In this document: positions 1 to 5,825 of the stretch, piece by piece
Position numbering within the stretch: the first letter of the stretch is position 1
Layout: every line of letters starts with the position of its first letter
Assembly: GCA_030608725.1 (NCBI GenBank)
Contig: JAUWDP010000048.1
Location: 1-7,374 of the forward strand
Length of the DNA stretch: 7,374 nt
DNA from: Candidatus Bathyarchaeota archaeon
Lineage (GTDB): Archaea > Thermoproteota > Bathyarchaeia > TCS64
Direction of reading: 5' to 3'
Position numbers and translations under genes: made by a program
The notes under the pieces: generated by a model
What the model saw: only the letters and a program-made list of their open reading frames with translations
Database searches by the model: none
What the model was told of the DNA's origin: nothing

Positions 1-511
1 TCATAATCAGGACCCCTCCTCCTGCCCCAAAGACACCGCAGTTAATACCGATCAGAATCCCCAATAATAGAGAAGCGAACACCCGTTTCAAGCCTGAGTT
101 AAATCTTAGGTACCTAGATAATTTTTCTGAGATAGCAGTCCTATTCATCCCTTTCCTCCAGATCATCAATCCGGCTACCAGCATCCAGGCTCCATAACTA
201 AAGGTCAAGAACCAGTCGGGGAGGGCGACGGTGTAACCCGCCCCCAGCTGAGCTCCAGCCACTGATCCCAAGGCTATCCAGAGTCCATCTCTAAGGTCCA
301 CGTTCCCATGCCTCCAGTACTCGTAGCCGATCACAAGGGAAGCCAGAACATCGACCAGTAGGCTTACGCCTATGGCGAGATGCATCCCATAACCCAAAAT
401 GATGCTCAGGCCGGGGACGACGACCATAACAGCACTGGCACCGACAAGACTCATCACCAGTCCGCAGGCTAAACCTATTGCCAGGACAATGATGAGCGAG
501 GCCGCATCCAT
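1..511 (-). CDS. TauE/SafE-family membrane permease, 3' end outside the window
   Basis: Reading the minus strand from the ATG at 511 gives an open frame of 170 residues that reaches the left edge without a stop, so the gene is truncated by the window. The protein is strongly hydrophobic. Predicted membrane segments lie near residues 5-20, 22-42, 44-63, 74-92, 98-117 and 146-170. The segment ending GSVAGAQLGA (about 82-91), the later GILIGINCGVFGAGGG (about 151-166) and the two-half layout match the TauE/SafE family (PF01925 type). Members move sulfite, sulfonates or other small organic anions across the cytoplasmic membrane; the substrate here is unknown. Family members are usually about 240-270 residues, so roughly 70-100 are missing. 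The start is supported by an in-frame TAG upstream with no other ATG between. It diverges from the GyrI-like gene at 639. Family call is fairly sure, substrate is not. Confidence 0.85.
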   Translation of the reverse strand, partial: MDAASLIIVLAIGLACGLVMSLVGASAVMVVVPGLSIILGYGMHLAIGVSLLVDVLASLVIGYEYWRHGNVDLRDGLWIALGSVAGAQLGAGYTVALPDWFLTFSYGAWMLVAGLMIWRKGMNRTAISEKLSRYLRFNSGLKRVFASLLLGILIGINCGVFGAGGGVLIM

Positions 512-570
512 GTCCGGAAACTTTCTAAGAGGGCATTCAAAAGACTTTCCATGGACCTATTTTTAGGGTA

Positions 571-582
571 AGCCTTTAAATG
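571..582. promoter_or_regulatory. Shared TATA-like box between divergent genes
   Basis: The stretch CTTTAAATG contains the palindrome TTTAAA at 575-580, so it reads as a TATA-like box on both strands. Rightward, a start site about 25 bases downstream (near 603) would give a leader of about 36 bases before the GyrI-like gene at 639. Leftward, transcription would begin near 550, about 40 bases before the permease ATG at 511. No other good A/T box is seen in the 127-base gap. One box serving both genes is an inference. Confidence 0.4.
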
Positions 583-638
583 TCTCCCATCACAATATTT
601 GCGATTCAGTCAGAAACCGAGTCTCTAAATGAATCAGG

Positions 639-1103
639 ATGTATGTAATAATGATAGTCCACTTCGGCGTACGGACAACAGAGCCCATGAAAGTCGCCTA
701 CAAGGTACTGGAGCCCGATGAGAACGAATCCAGTGCGGTCTCCGAACTCCTCAGCAAGATTACGGAGCTATACTACCAGCACCACACAACATATGATCAC
801 TCGATGATCGTGTACTACGATCCTCCGGATACCCCCGGGGGGCGCAAGGAGGTCCTAGTGCCTCTCCCCTGGGAGATAGAGGACGTAGACTCCAAGACCT
901 TCCCGTCAATAAGAGCGGCATTCCTCGTATACGAGGGAGCTGGCACACCGGTCGAGGTCTACCATAAACGGCTTGAGGAGCTCATAGAACATGATGGGCT
1001 AGAGCGAGACGAGGAGATACACAGCATCGAGATCATGTATGTCCCGGAGGACTTGGACTACACGGACTACACGATTGAGATAATGTTTCCGGTCAAGCGT
1101 TGA
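639..1103 (+). CDS. Stand-alone GyrI-like small-molecule-binding domain protein
   Basis: This 154-residue soluble protein resembles the GyrI-like/SOUL-type ligand-binding domain (PF06445 type) found as the effector domain of AraC- and MerR-family regulators. Visible hallmarks are an alternating strand-helix pattern, a central segment SIRAAFLVYEGAGTPVEVY (about 90-108) resembling the family's conserved 'hydrophobic-G-x-Y' helix entry, the helix HKRLEELIEHDGL (109-121), and the C-terminal strand pair with YVPEDLD followed by TIEIMFPVK, where the family usually has an Asp/Glu-rich turn and an 'xxxPVK' end. No DNA-binding domain is attached, so it may bind or sequester a small molecule rather than act as a regulator itself. 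ATG 639 is taken as the start; ATG 651 or ATG 687 (MKVAYKVLEP, closer to the usual domain start) are real alternatives because the ribosome-binding site is weak. It diverges from the permease gene. Confidence 0.78.
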   Translation: MYVIMIVHFGVRTTEPMKVAYKVLEPDENESSAVSELLSKITELYYQHHTTYDHSMIVYYDPPDTPGGRKEVLVPLPWEIEDVDSKTFPSIRAAFLVYEGAGTPVEVYHKRLEELIEHDGLERDEEIHSIEIMYVPEDLDYTDYTIEIMFPVKR

Positions 1104-1106
1104 AAA

Positions 1107-1117
1107 AGGATTTAAAG
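1107..1117 (+). promoter_or_regulatory. TATA-like box of tRNA-Gly
   Basis: The A-rich run AAGGATTTAAAG carries TTTAAA at 1111-1116, centred about 30 bases before the first base of the mature tRNA. That is the normal distance for an archaeal TATA box with a purine-rich BRE just upstream. It starts only four bases after the stop codon of the GyrI-like gene. Confidence 0.5.
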
Positions 1118-1142
1118 CCTCCTCTGGGTATTTGGTAGGTCG

Positions 1143-1217
1143 GCGACCGTAGTCCAGCGGTTAGGATTTTGGCCTTCCAAGCCAACGACCCGGGTTCAAA
1201 TCCCGGCGGTCGCACCA
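1143..1217 (+). tRNA. tRNA-Gly (anticodon UCC)
   Basis: A full cloverleaf can be drawn. The acceptor stem GCGACCG (1143-1149) pairs perfectly with CGGTCGC (1207-1213). The D arm is GTCC/GGAT with the loop AGCGGTTA. The anticodon stem TTGGC/GCCAA (1169-1173/1181-1185) encloses the loop CTTCCAA with anticodon TCC at 1176-1178, reading GGA. The T arm is CCGGG-TTCAAAT-CCCGG (1190-1206). The discriminator is A1214 and CCA is encoded at 1215-1217. No intron is present. The HAD gene starts 43 bases downstream, so the two could share a transcript. Confidence 0.97.
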
Positions 1218-1260
1218 AACTCTACAATGGAGTCTAGTTGACATCGGGGAGAGGTTTTAG

Positions 1261-1971
1261 GTGATAAAGGCTGTGACGTTCGACCTATGGAATACACTGC
1301 TGGAGAACAAGGACTTCACTGAACCAAGAATTAACTCCCTGAAGAGAGACCTAAAAGTCGAGGGCTGGATTTTCCCAGACAGTGAATTAATAAGGGCATA
1401 CGATTCTGCCTCTGAATATTATCGCAGGGAATGGAAGCTTAATCACAGCCACCTCAGCGTGAGGAGAAGGGTCGAGCATATTTTAACAGGGTTAGGGATC
1501 CCGTTCACAGCGGATCTTATACGATCAGTCATTGGCAGTTTCATGAACGCATATGTTGTAGACCCCCCGGCGCTCAAAGAAGGCGTTAAGGAGACACTAG
1601 AGGCGTTGAACGGAGAGTACAGGATGGGCATCATCAGCGATACGGGGGTAACGCCCGGCTCGACAATCCGCGAGCACTTAGAAGGTCACGAGCTGCTCCA
1701 ATACTTCACGTCTACGGTCTTCTCGGACGAAGTAGGATTCTGTAAACCCGATCCAAAGGTCTTCGAGATAGCCCTCAACGAGCTAGAGGTTAGACCTGAG
1801 GAGGCGGTTCACGTCGGCGACCTCCTGAGGACCGATATAGCAGGGGCGAAAGGGATAGGCATGAAAGCTGTCTGGGTGAGCGATACCGGAGACTATCCTC
1901 AGGGGGATTACAGGCCAGATTTCGTGATCATGCGTCTGCCTGAACTATTAGATGTCATTGAGAAAATGTGA
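1261..1971 (+). CDS. HAD-superfamily hydrolase (haloacid dehalogenase-like)
   Basis: The 236-residue protein has the four HAD motifs in order. Motif I is FDLWNTL with the nucleophile Asp8. Motif II is IISDTG with Ser126. Motif III has Lys162 in GFCKPDPKVF, and motif IV is HVGDLLRTD with Asp187 and Asp192. Residues about 15-100 form the helical cap (C1 type), so the enzyme should be a soluble phosphatase- or dehalogenase-like hydrolase of about the usual length. The position two after the nucleophile is Trp10 instead of the Asp used as acid/base in most HAD phosphatases, a pattern shared with 2-haloacid dehalogenases and some archaeal relatives; the substrate is therefore open. The GTG start is supported by the Shine-Dalgarno site GGGGAGAGG (1246-1254), six bases upstream. 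It lies between tRNA-Gly and the GTPase gene. Confidence 0.9.
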   Translation: MIKAVTFDLWNTLLENKDFTEPRINSLKRDLKVEGWIFPDSELIRAYDSASEYYRREWKLNHSHLSVRRRVEHILTGLGIPFTADLIRSVIGSFMNAYVVDPPALKEGVKETLEALNGEYRMGIISDTGVTPGSTIREHLEGHELLQYFTSTVFSDEVGFCKPDPKVFEIALNELEVRPEEAVHVGDLLRTDIAGAKGIGMKAVWVSDTGDYPQGDYRPDFVIMRLPELLDVIEKM

Positions 1972-2070
1972 CTAACACTTCATTACATGGGTGCATGGGT
2001 TTAGACGTTTCTCACGATTTACATAAGACTTAATGTCATCGATGGCGTATGATCTCCACGGGTTTCTCCC

Positions 2071-3285
2071 TTGTTAACCATAGCGATAATAGGGAAGACC
2101 AACGTGGGCAAGACGACCCTCTTCAACGCGGCCACGCTGCTAAACGCCGAGATATCCAACTATCCCTTCACAACTAAGGAGGCGAACGAGGGCACTGCGT
2201 ACGTCTGCGATGTTTGTGTCTGCAAGGAACTAGGATTGGAGGATAATCCCCTGAACTCCACCTGCATCGACGGCTGGAGGTACGCCCCTGTCAAGCTACT
2301 AGACGTGCCCGGGCTGGTAAAGGACGCTTGGAGGGGGAGGGGGCTCGGTAACAGATTTCTCTCCGTGATCGGGCAGGCGGACGCACTAATCCATGTGGTC
2401 GACGCCTCTGGATCGATAGATGCTGAGGGTAAGATCACCAAGCCGGGCAGCGGGAACCCGGTGCAGGATATCATGGACATCGAGATTGAGGTCGAGAGAT
2501 GGGTCGCCCAGATCATAAAGAATAACAGGCAGCTCATCATTAGGGAGGAGGCGTCTACCTCCCTCGAAGAGGCCCTAACCACAGCCCTCTCAGGCATCAA
2601 GGCGGGCCCCCATCAAGTCGCCCTGGCGTTGAGGAGTACGGGGCTCGACGAGATCGCTTTTCAGAGATGGAATGCAAGACGTACGAGGAAGTTCGCTGGG
2701 GAGCTCCTCCCGCTGATCAAGCCCTTTCTGATAATCGCCAACAAGATGGACCTGCCTTCGGCGGAGGAGAACATCGAGATGCTCACGGAATACTACAGTC
2801 AGGGGCTGGTGGCGACATGCTCTGCTGAGGCCGAGCTCGCCCTGAGGAGGGCTGAGAAGAGCGGACTGCTCTCATACATCCCAGGGCAGGAGAAGTTCAG
2901 GATCGCTGAGGACGCTGAGCTCAGCCAAGCCCAGAGGCAGGCACTGGAATATGTGGAGCAGAGGGTGATGAAGAAGTGGATGAGGACCGGGATACAGCAG
3001 GCACTCAACACCCTGGTCTTCAGGCTTCTCAAGGTGAACATGGTGTACCCTGTCGCCAACGAAACGGAGTTCTCGGACCACCACGGGAACATACTCCCCG
3101 ATGTCCACCTTATGCCCGACGGATCGACGCCTCTCGATCTTGCCAGGGACGTACATACGAGACTCGCTGAGAACTACATTCTTGCCATTGACGCGAGGAC
3201 GGGGATGCGCCTGCCCAAGGATTACCACCTGAGGCACAGGGATATAGTCAAGATCATGACCCAGCAGAGAGTGAAGGCAAGATGA
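2071..3285 (+). CDS. ychF: Archaeal YchF/OLA1-type Obg-family GTPase
   Basis: The 404-residue protein belongs to the Obg-family (TRAFAC) GTPases that associate with ribosomes in the cytoplasm. G1 is GKTNVGKTT (8-16), the switch region contains FTT (33-35), G3 is DVPG (78-81), G4 is NKMD (224-227) and G5 is near SAE (251-253). A helical region between about 130 and 215 corresponds to the inserted coiled-coil domain. A C-terminal TGS domain spans about 322-398. Bacterial YchF and human OLA1 have an altered NxxE G4 motif and prefer ATP; here G4 is canonical, which predicts GTP. Cysteines 46, 49, 51 and 65 cluster after the switch region and could bind metal or sense redox state, which is inference. 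The start is TTG: a TGA in frame at 2050 leaves no ATG or GTG before it, and the protein from TTG begins exactly at the first Obg strand. The Shine-Dalgarno match is weak. Confidence 0.94.
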   Translation: MLTIAIIGKTNVGKTTLFNAATLLNAEISNYPFTTKEANEGTAYVCDVCVCKELGLEDNPLNSTCIDGWRYAPVKLLDVPGLVKDAWRGRGLGNRFLSVIGQADALIHVVDASGSIDAEGKITKPGSGNPVQDIMDIEIEVERWVAQIIKNNRQLIIREEASTSLEEALTTALSGIKAGPHQVALALRSTGLDEIAFQRWNARRTRKFAGELLPLIKPFLIIANKMDLPSAEENIEMLTEYYSQGLVATCSAEAELALRRAEKSGLLSYIPGQEKFRIAEDAELSQAQRQALEYVEQRVMKKWMRTGIQQALNTLVFRLLKVNMVYPVANETEFSDHHGNILPDVHLMPDGSTPLDLARDVHTRLAENYILAIDARTGMRLPKDYHLRHRDIVKIMTQQRVKAR

Positions 3286-3342
3286 GTGGGCCCTCAACGC
3301 GTAGTGTCCATCTTACTCCTGAATAGAGAGGACAGAAATCGG

Positions 3343-3372
3343 CCTGTGCGCGCATTTATTGATTCCCACAGG
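3343..3372. repeat. Inverted repeat CCTGTG/CACAGG around a GCGCGC tract
   Basis: CCTGTG at 3343-3348 is the exact reverse complement of CACAGG at 3367-3372, with an 18-base loop that includes GCGC and ATTTATTG. It lies 58 bases after the GTPase stop and about 150 bases before the dehydrogenase start. It could be an operator or a weak terminator; nothing in the sequence decides between them. Confidence 0.35.
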
Positions 3373-3519
3373 TCTAGCGAAAGGATACAGGAAACCCCCT
3401 CGATGTGAAATGTGCGTCCATTGGCTCTTGGTTTTACCGGAAAATGTGTGTGTAGTGAGGCAGTATTCACTAAGAATTATGATTGGACACAGCCTGTAAC
3501 TGTTTGTAGAGGGATTACC

Positions 3520-4587
3520 ATGCCAACTGTCAAGATCGCAGTACTGCCTGGAGATGGCATAGGGCCCGAGGTCACAAAGGAGGCCGTCAAGGTCCTAGAG
3601 GCCACTGGACTGAAGTTCGAGTTCATCGAGTGCCTCGTGGGGGGCGCAGCTTACATCGAGAACGGGAACCCTCTGCCACAGGAGGCAAGGGATGTCATCG
3701 AGGAGTCCGCCACAGTGCTCTTCGGAGCCGTGGGGCACGACTATGCCCCTTACGGTGTCCCGAGGAAGGTGCTCGCCTACCTGCGCGTTGAGAAGGATGC
3801 CTACGCGAACATACGTCCGCTTAAGCTCTACCCGGGGATCAACGGTAAAAATCAGGCTCACGAGGGTGTGGACGTGGTGATAATCAGGGATAACTCCGAG
3901 GGGACGGCTCTGGAGCATGAGGGTTATCTCTGGGAGGACAAGGGGTTAGATAAGCGTGTCATCACCAGCTTTGGCGCACGGAGGATCTCTAGTTTCGCAT
4001 TCAACTACGCCTCTCAGAATGGGAGGAAGAAGGTCACATGTGTGGATCTGAGCGGTTGGCTGTACGGGGATCAGCTTTTCCGACGCTGCTTCCTGAAGGT
4101 GGCTGAGCTGATGCACACGGTCGAGAGCGACTGCGTTAGCGTTGACATTGCAGCGATGATCCAGGCCAGCGACCCGAGGGCGTTCGACCTCGTCGTGACC
4201 CCGGATATGTACGGGGACATCCTCTCAGGGATCGTGATAGGGCAGATCGGGGGAGTCGGGTTGGCGCCCTCTGCCTGTATCGGTGACGACTTCGCCTTCT
4301 TTGAGCCTGTCCACGGTACGGCGTGGGATATTGCGGGGCGGGGGGTGGCTAATCCCATTGCGTCGATCCTGTCGGCTAAGCTGATGCTGGAGTGGCTGGG
4401 TTTTGTGGAGCAGGCGAGGGGTATCGAGGATGCGGTCTGTCGTGTGCTCTCCGAGGGCAAGATCAGGACCGCTGATATCGGGGGCAGCTCGACTACGTCC
4501 GAGGTGGGAGATGCGATCGTGTCGTATGTTTCCGATGGTCCGCCTGTGGATGCGCCCGCTGCTAGGCTGGTCGAGGCCGAGGGGTGA
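3520..4587 (+). CDS. Isocitrate/isopropylmalate dehydrogenase-family protein, catalytic residues altered
   Basis: From ATG 3520 the protein is 355 residues, the normal length for NAD-dependent beta-decarboxylating dehydrogenases. The ATG has a Shine-Dalgarno site AGAGGGA (3508-3514) five bases upstream and begins directly with the family's first strand, VKIAVLPGDGIGPEV. The malate-binding arginines appear kept (Arg89 in YLR, Arg99 in ANIRP, Arg123 in IIRDN). The NAD-site segments GGVGLAPS (244-251) and EPVHGTAWDIAG (262-273) are also kept, and Asp270 favours NAD over NADP. The catalytic Tyr expected seven residues after Arg123 is Ala130. The catalytic Lys of the usual VxKAN motif is Leu177 in VDLSG. 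The second metal Asp of GDxxSD is Gly237 (GDILSG), whereas Asp209 and Asp233 remain. The frame is intact, so this looks like a diverged paralogue or non-catalytic subunit. Substrate is unknown. Confidence 0.88.
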   Translation: MPTVKIAVLPGDGIGPEVTKEAVKVLEATGLKFEFIECLVGGAAYIENGNPLPQEARDVIEESATVLFGAVGHDYAPYGVPRKVLAYLRVEKDAYANIRPLKLYPGINGKNQAHEGVDVVIIRDNSEGTALEHEGYLWEDKGLDKRVITSFGARRISSFAFNYASQNGRKKVTCVDLSGWLYGDQLFRRCFLKVAELMHTVESDCVSVDIAAMIQASDPRAFDLVVTPDMYGDILSGIVIGQIGGVGLAPSACIGDDFAFFEPVHGTAWDIAGRGVANPIASILSAKLMLEWLGFVEQARGIEDAVCRVLSEGKIRTADIGGSSTTSEVGDAIVSYVSDGPPVDAPAARLVEAEG

Positions 4588-4622
4588 CAGGGTTTCTGGG
4601 GTTGGGGGGGTCCTCTGGCTCC

Positions 4623-4646
4623 CTGTTTTCTTGTTTGTTCTGTTTT
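4623..4646 (+). terminator. T-rich tract, possible archaeal terminator
   Basis: About 35 bases after the dehydrogenase stop there is a run of broken T tracts (TGTTTTCTTGTTTGTTCTG and on). Archaeal polymerase often stops at such T-rich stretches without a hairpin. The whole neighbourhood is G/T-rich, which weakens the call. Confidence 0.35.
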
Positions 4647-4664
4647 GGTGTGGTGGGCTGGTAA

Positions 4665-4674
4665 GGTTTTAATT
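4665..4674 (+). promoter_or_regulatory. TATA-like box of tRNA-Leu
   Basis: GGTTTTAATT is the only A/T-rich block in a G/T-rich region and is centred about 33 bases before the tRNA-Leu 5' end, matching the spacing seen for tRNA-Gly in this window. Confidence 0.45.
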
Positions 4675-4702
4675 CTGTTCGGGTTGTATGGTATTGGCGC
4701 GG

Positions 4703-4788
4703 GCGGGGGTTCCCGAGTGGCCAAAGGGGTCAGGCTTAGGACCTGATGGACCAGTCCTCCGTGGGTTCGAACCCCACCCCCCGCACCA
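4703..4788 (+). tRNA. tRNA-Leu (anticodon UAG)
   Basis: The acceptor stem GCGGGGG (4703-4709) pairs with CCCCCGC (4778-4784). The D arm has CCC/GGG with the loop GAGTGGCCAAA. The anticodon stem TCAGG/CCTGA (4730-4734/4742-4746) holds the loop CTTAGGA, with anticodon TAG at 4737-4739 reading CUA. The long class II variable arm contains GGAC/GTCC. The T arm is GTGGG-TTCGAAC-CCCAC (4761-4777). The discriminator is A4785 and CCA is encoded at 4786-4788. No intron is seen. Confidence 0.97.
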
Positions 4789-5056
4789 GTTTGTGGCGCG
4801 TGTGGCTGGCAGGGGATAAGGGTTCCAGGGTTTTTGTTTCACTGTTGTGTCATGTGGGGTTTGGTGGGGGGGAGGGGGGTGTCTTTCATCATCATGTGTT
4901 TATTGGGTGGTGGTCGCGTCTTTAGATTGGAGTGCCCGGGTCACGGTGCTTCTTCTTCTTTTGGCGGCTTGCGATATGCCCCGTTGATGTGGGGTTCGCG
5001 CGCGTACATTTCTTTTGGATGGCGGATTCCTTACGCTCGTGAGACGCGTTGACCAA
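4789..5056 (+). other. Gene-poor G/T-rich stretch with dense G runs
   Basis: No convincing gene lies here. An open frame of 72 codons exists at 4834-5052, but its product is Gly/Trp/Phe/Cys-rich, it has no Shine-Dalgarno site and it looks like a by-product of the skewed composition. G runs at 4856-4859, 4866-4872 and 4874-4879 are close enough to fold as a G-quadruplex on the plus strand or transcript. An alternating CGCGCGCG tract sits at 4997-5004. Few A bases occur before about 4900. Confidence 0.6.
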
Positions 5057-5060
5057 TACT

Positions 5061-5068
5061 CTTATTAT
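5061..5068 (+). promoter_or_regulatory. TATA-like box of the first membrane/zinc-ribbon cassette
   Basis: CTTATTAT lies 39 to 46 bases before ATG 5107, so transcription would start near 5090. A nearly identical box (CTTATCAT) stands in the same place before the second cassette. Confidence 0.45.
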
Positions 5069-5106
5069 CTCTCCTTGAGGAATCATGGAGAGGTGCTGAG
5101 CACGAT

Positions 5107-5340
5107 ATGGAATTATCGCGACTCTTATCCCTTCTTGCCTTCGTTGGCGCTTTGAACATCTTCTTTGGAGTGTATGGATTCACCCGGATGAGCTGGGTGA
5201 ACGCGTTGATTCCCACAGTCACTTGTCTGATTCTTATGTATTCATCCGCAATCGTGGAGGGTATAAGCGGGGAAATGGCGAGTGGTGGAGGGATCTGGCT
5301 GCAAGCGAGCGATCTGGTAATGGAGGTACGCGCTTATTGA
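5107..5340 (+). CDS. Small membrane protein with two predicted transmembrane segments (cassette 1)
   Basis: I do not recognise this 77-residue protein. It starts with a short charged stretch (MELSR), then a first membrane segment at about 6-25 (LLSLLAFVGALNIFFGVYGF), a short polar turn with an Arg, a second segment at about 30-49 (WVNALIPTVTCLILMYSSAI), and a soluble tail of nearly 30 residues rich in Gly and acidic residues. Purine-rich GAGAGG at 5088-5093 precedes the ATG, somewhat far upstream (13 bases). The last codons contain a strong GGAGGT site, and its TGA stop overlaps the TTG start of the zinc-ribbon gene, which argues that the gene is real. Both termini would lie on the same side of the membrane. 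Function is unknown; membrane anchoring of the downstream partner is a guess. Confidence 0.6.
   Translation: MELSRLLSLLAFVGALNIFFGVYGFTRMSWVNALIPTVTCLILMYSSAIVEGISGEMASGGGIWLQASDLVMEVRAY
5322..5327 (+). promoter_or_regulatory. Shine-Dalgarno site GGAGGT that sets the TTG 5337 start
   Basis: A full GGAGGT site lies inside the end of the upstream membrane-protein gene, nine bases before TTG 5337. It picks this codon over the far-upstream TTG at 5223 and over no-start alternatives, and leaves a 45-residue product. Confidence 0.6.
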
Positions 5341-5474
5341 TAGCTTCTAATGAATACCCCCCGTGCCCCAAATGCGAGGGAATAACGTACCCAACATTTG
5401 ATCATCAGACAGGAAAATCGTACTTGAAATGTCATTCCTGTGGGTATGACAACAGGAAAGTGAAGAATGATTGA
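5337..5474 (+). CDS. 45-residue zinc-ribbon protein (cassette 1)
   Basis: The product is almost nothing but a zinc ribbon: CPKC at residues 10-13 and CHSCG at 32-36, separated by 18 residues, with an aromatic/polar hairpin between and a lysine-rich tail (RKVKND). Such four-Cys ribbons bind one zinc ion and usually contact nucleic acid or protein. The start is TTG, chosen because of the GGAGGT site nine bases upstream; the TTG overlaps the TGA stop of the membrane protein as TTGA, analogous to the common ATGA coupling. The same frame is open back to 5223, but that part reads Arg/Gly/Trp-rich and is the shadow of the membrane gene. No specific family is recognised. A regulatory or adaptor role alongside the membrane protein is inference. 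Confidence 0.65.
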   Translation: MIASNEYPPCPKCEGITYPTFDHQTGKSYLKCHSCGYDNRKVKND

Positions 5475-5485
5475 GTGAGAGTGTG

Positions 5486-5554
5486 CGCGCGCGCGAGGAA
5501 AAATTGTATCCCCCATGTAGGGATGATTCGTGCGAGTTTATTGCGCGCGCGACA
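5486..5554. repeat. Paired CG tracts enclosing a small hairpin
   Basis: TGT plus CGCGCGCG (5482-5484 and 5486-5493, one bulged G) can pair with CGCGCGCG plus ACA (5544-5554). Inside sits a second inverted repeat, ATCCC (5508-5512) with GGGAT (5520-5524). The element fills the gap between the two cassettes and could end or attenuate transcription of the first. Confidence 0.35.
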
Positions 5555-5564
5555 GGGTACTAGG

Positions 5565-5572
5565 CTTATCAT
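5565..5572 (+). promoter_or_regulatory. TATA-like box of the second membrane/zinc-finger cassette
   Basis: CTTATCAT lies 32 to 39 bases before ATG 5604 and matches the CTTATTAT box of the first cassette in seven of eight bases, suggesting separate but similar promoters for the two cassettes. Confidence 0.45.
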
Positions 5573-5603
5573 GTGACATTTGTGAGAGAGCGATGGATAT
5601 ACA

Positions 5604-5825
5604 ATGACAGACTGGATGCTACTCATGGAAGAGGTGGTCGCGATCAGCGTGCTGTTCCTTCTAGGTATTATGTACCTTTTCTACGTAAAATACCCGTATA
5701 ACAGGGAGTCAGATAGGAGGACTGAGGATGAGGCAATGTATACGCGAATAGCACTCTATTTACACGTGATCGGTTTGATAATGCATATAATCGATAGAAG
5801 CAAAGGAGAATCTCATGGTGAATGA
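5604..5825 (+). CDS. Small membrane protein with two predicted transmembrane segments (cassette 2)
   Basis: This 73-residue protein is not recognised. A first membrane segment spans about 10-29 (EVVAISVLFLLGIMYLFYVK). A charged loop follows (YPYNRESDRRTEDEA). A second hydrophobic segment is at about 46-63 (YTRIALYLHVIGLIMHII) and the end is a short polar tail (DRSKGESHGE). The loop carries many charged residues and the termini should face the same side. ATG 5604 follows a GAGAGAG run (5584-5590) and a promoter-like CTTATCAT. Its last 11 bases overlap the next gene in another frame, and its closing codons contain that gene's Shine-Dalgarno site. Size, topology and position relative to a CxxC microprotein copy those of the gene at 5107, but I see no clear residue-level similarity between the two. 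Confidence 0.65.
   Translation: MTDWMLLMEEVVAISVLFLLGIMYLFYVKYPYNRESDRRTEDEAMYTRIALYLHVIGLIMHIIDRSKGESHGE

Noticed and set aside
2160..2600. Minus-strand frame of 146 codons within the GTPase gene
   Set aside because: It lies wholly opposite a well-conserved GTPase and has a low-complexity Ser/Pro/Met-rich product typical of antisense shadows.
3412..3519. N-terminal extension of the dehydrogenase from GTG 3412
   Set aside because: The 36 extra residues match nothing in the family, and ATG 3520 has a good Shine-Dalgarno site and starts at the conserved first strand.
4834..5052. Open frame of 72 codons after tRNA-Leu
   Set aside because: No Shine-Dalgarno site, composition driven by the G/T-rich strand (Gly, Trp, Phe, Cys), and it runs through a G-quadruplex-like run and a GC tract with no recognisable domain.
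5223..5474. Long form of the zinc-ribbon protein from TTG 5223
   Set aside because: The extra 38 residues are the out-of-frame shadow of the membrane-protein gene; the GGAGGT site points to TTG 5337.
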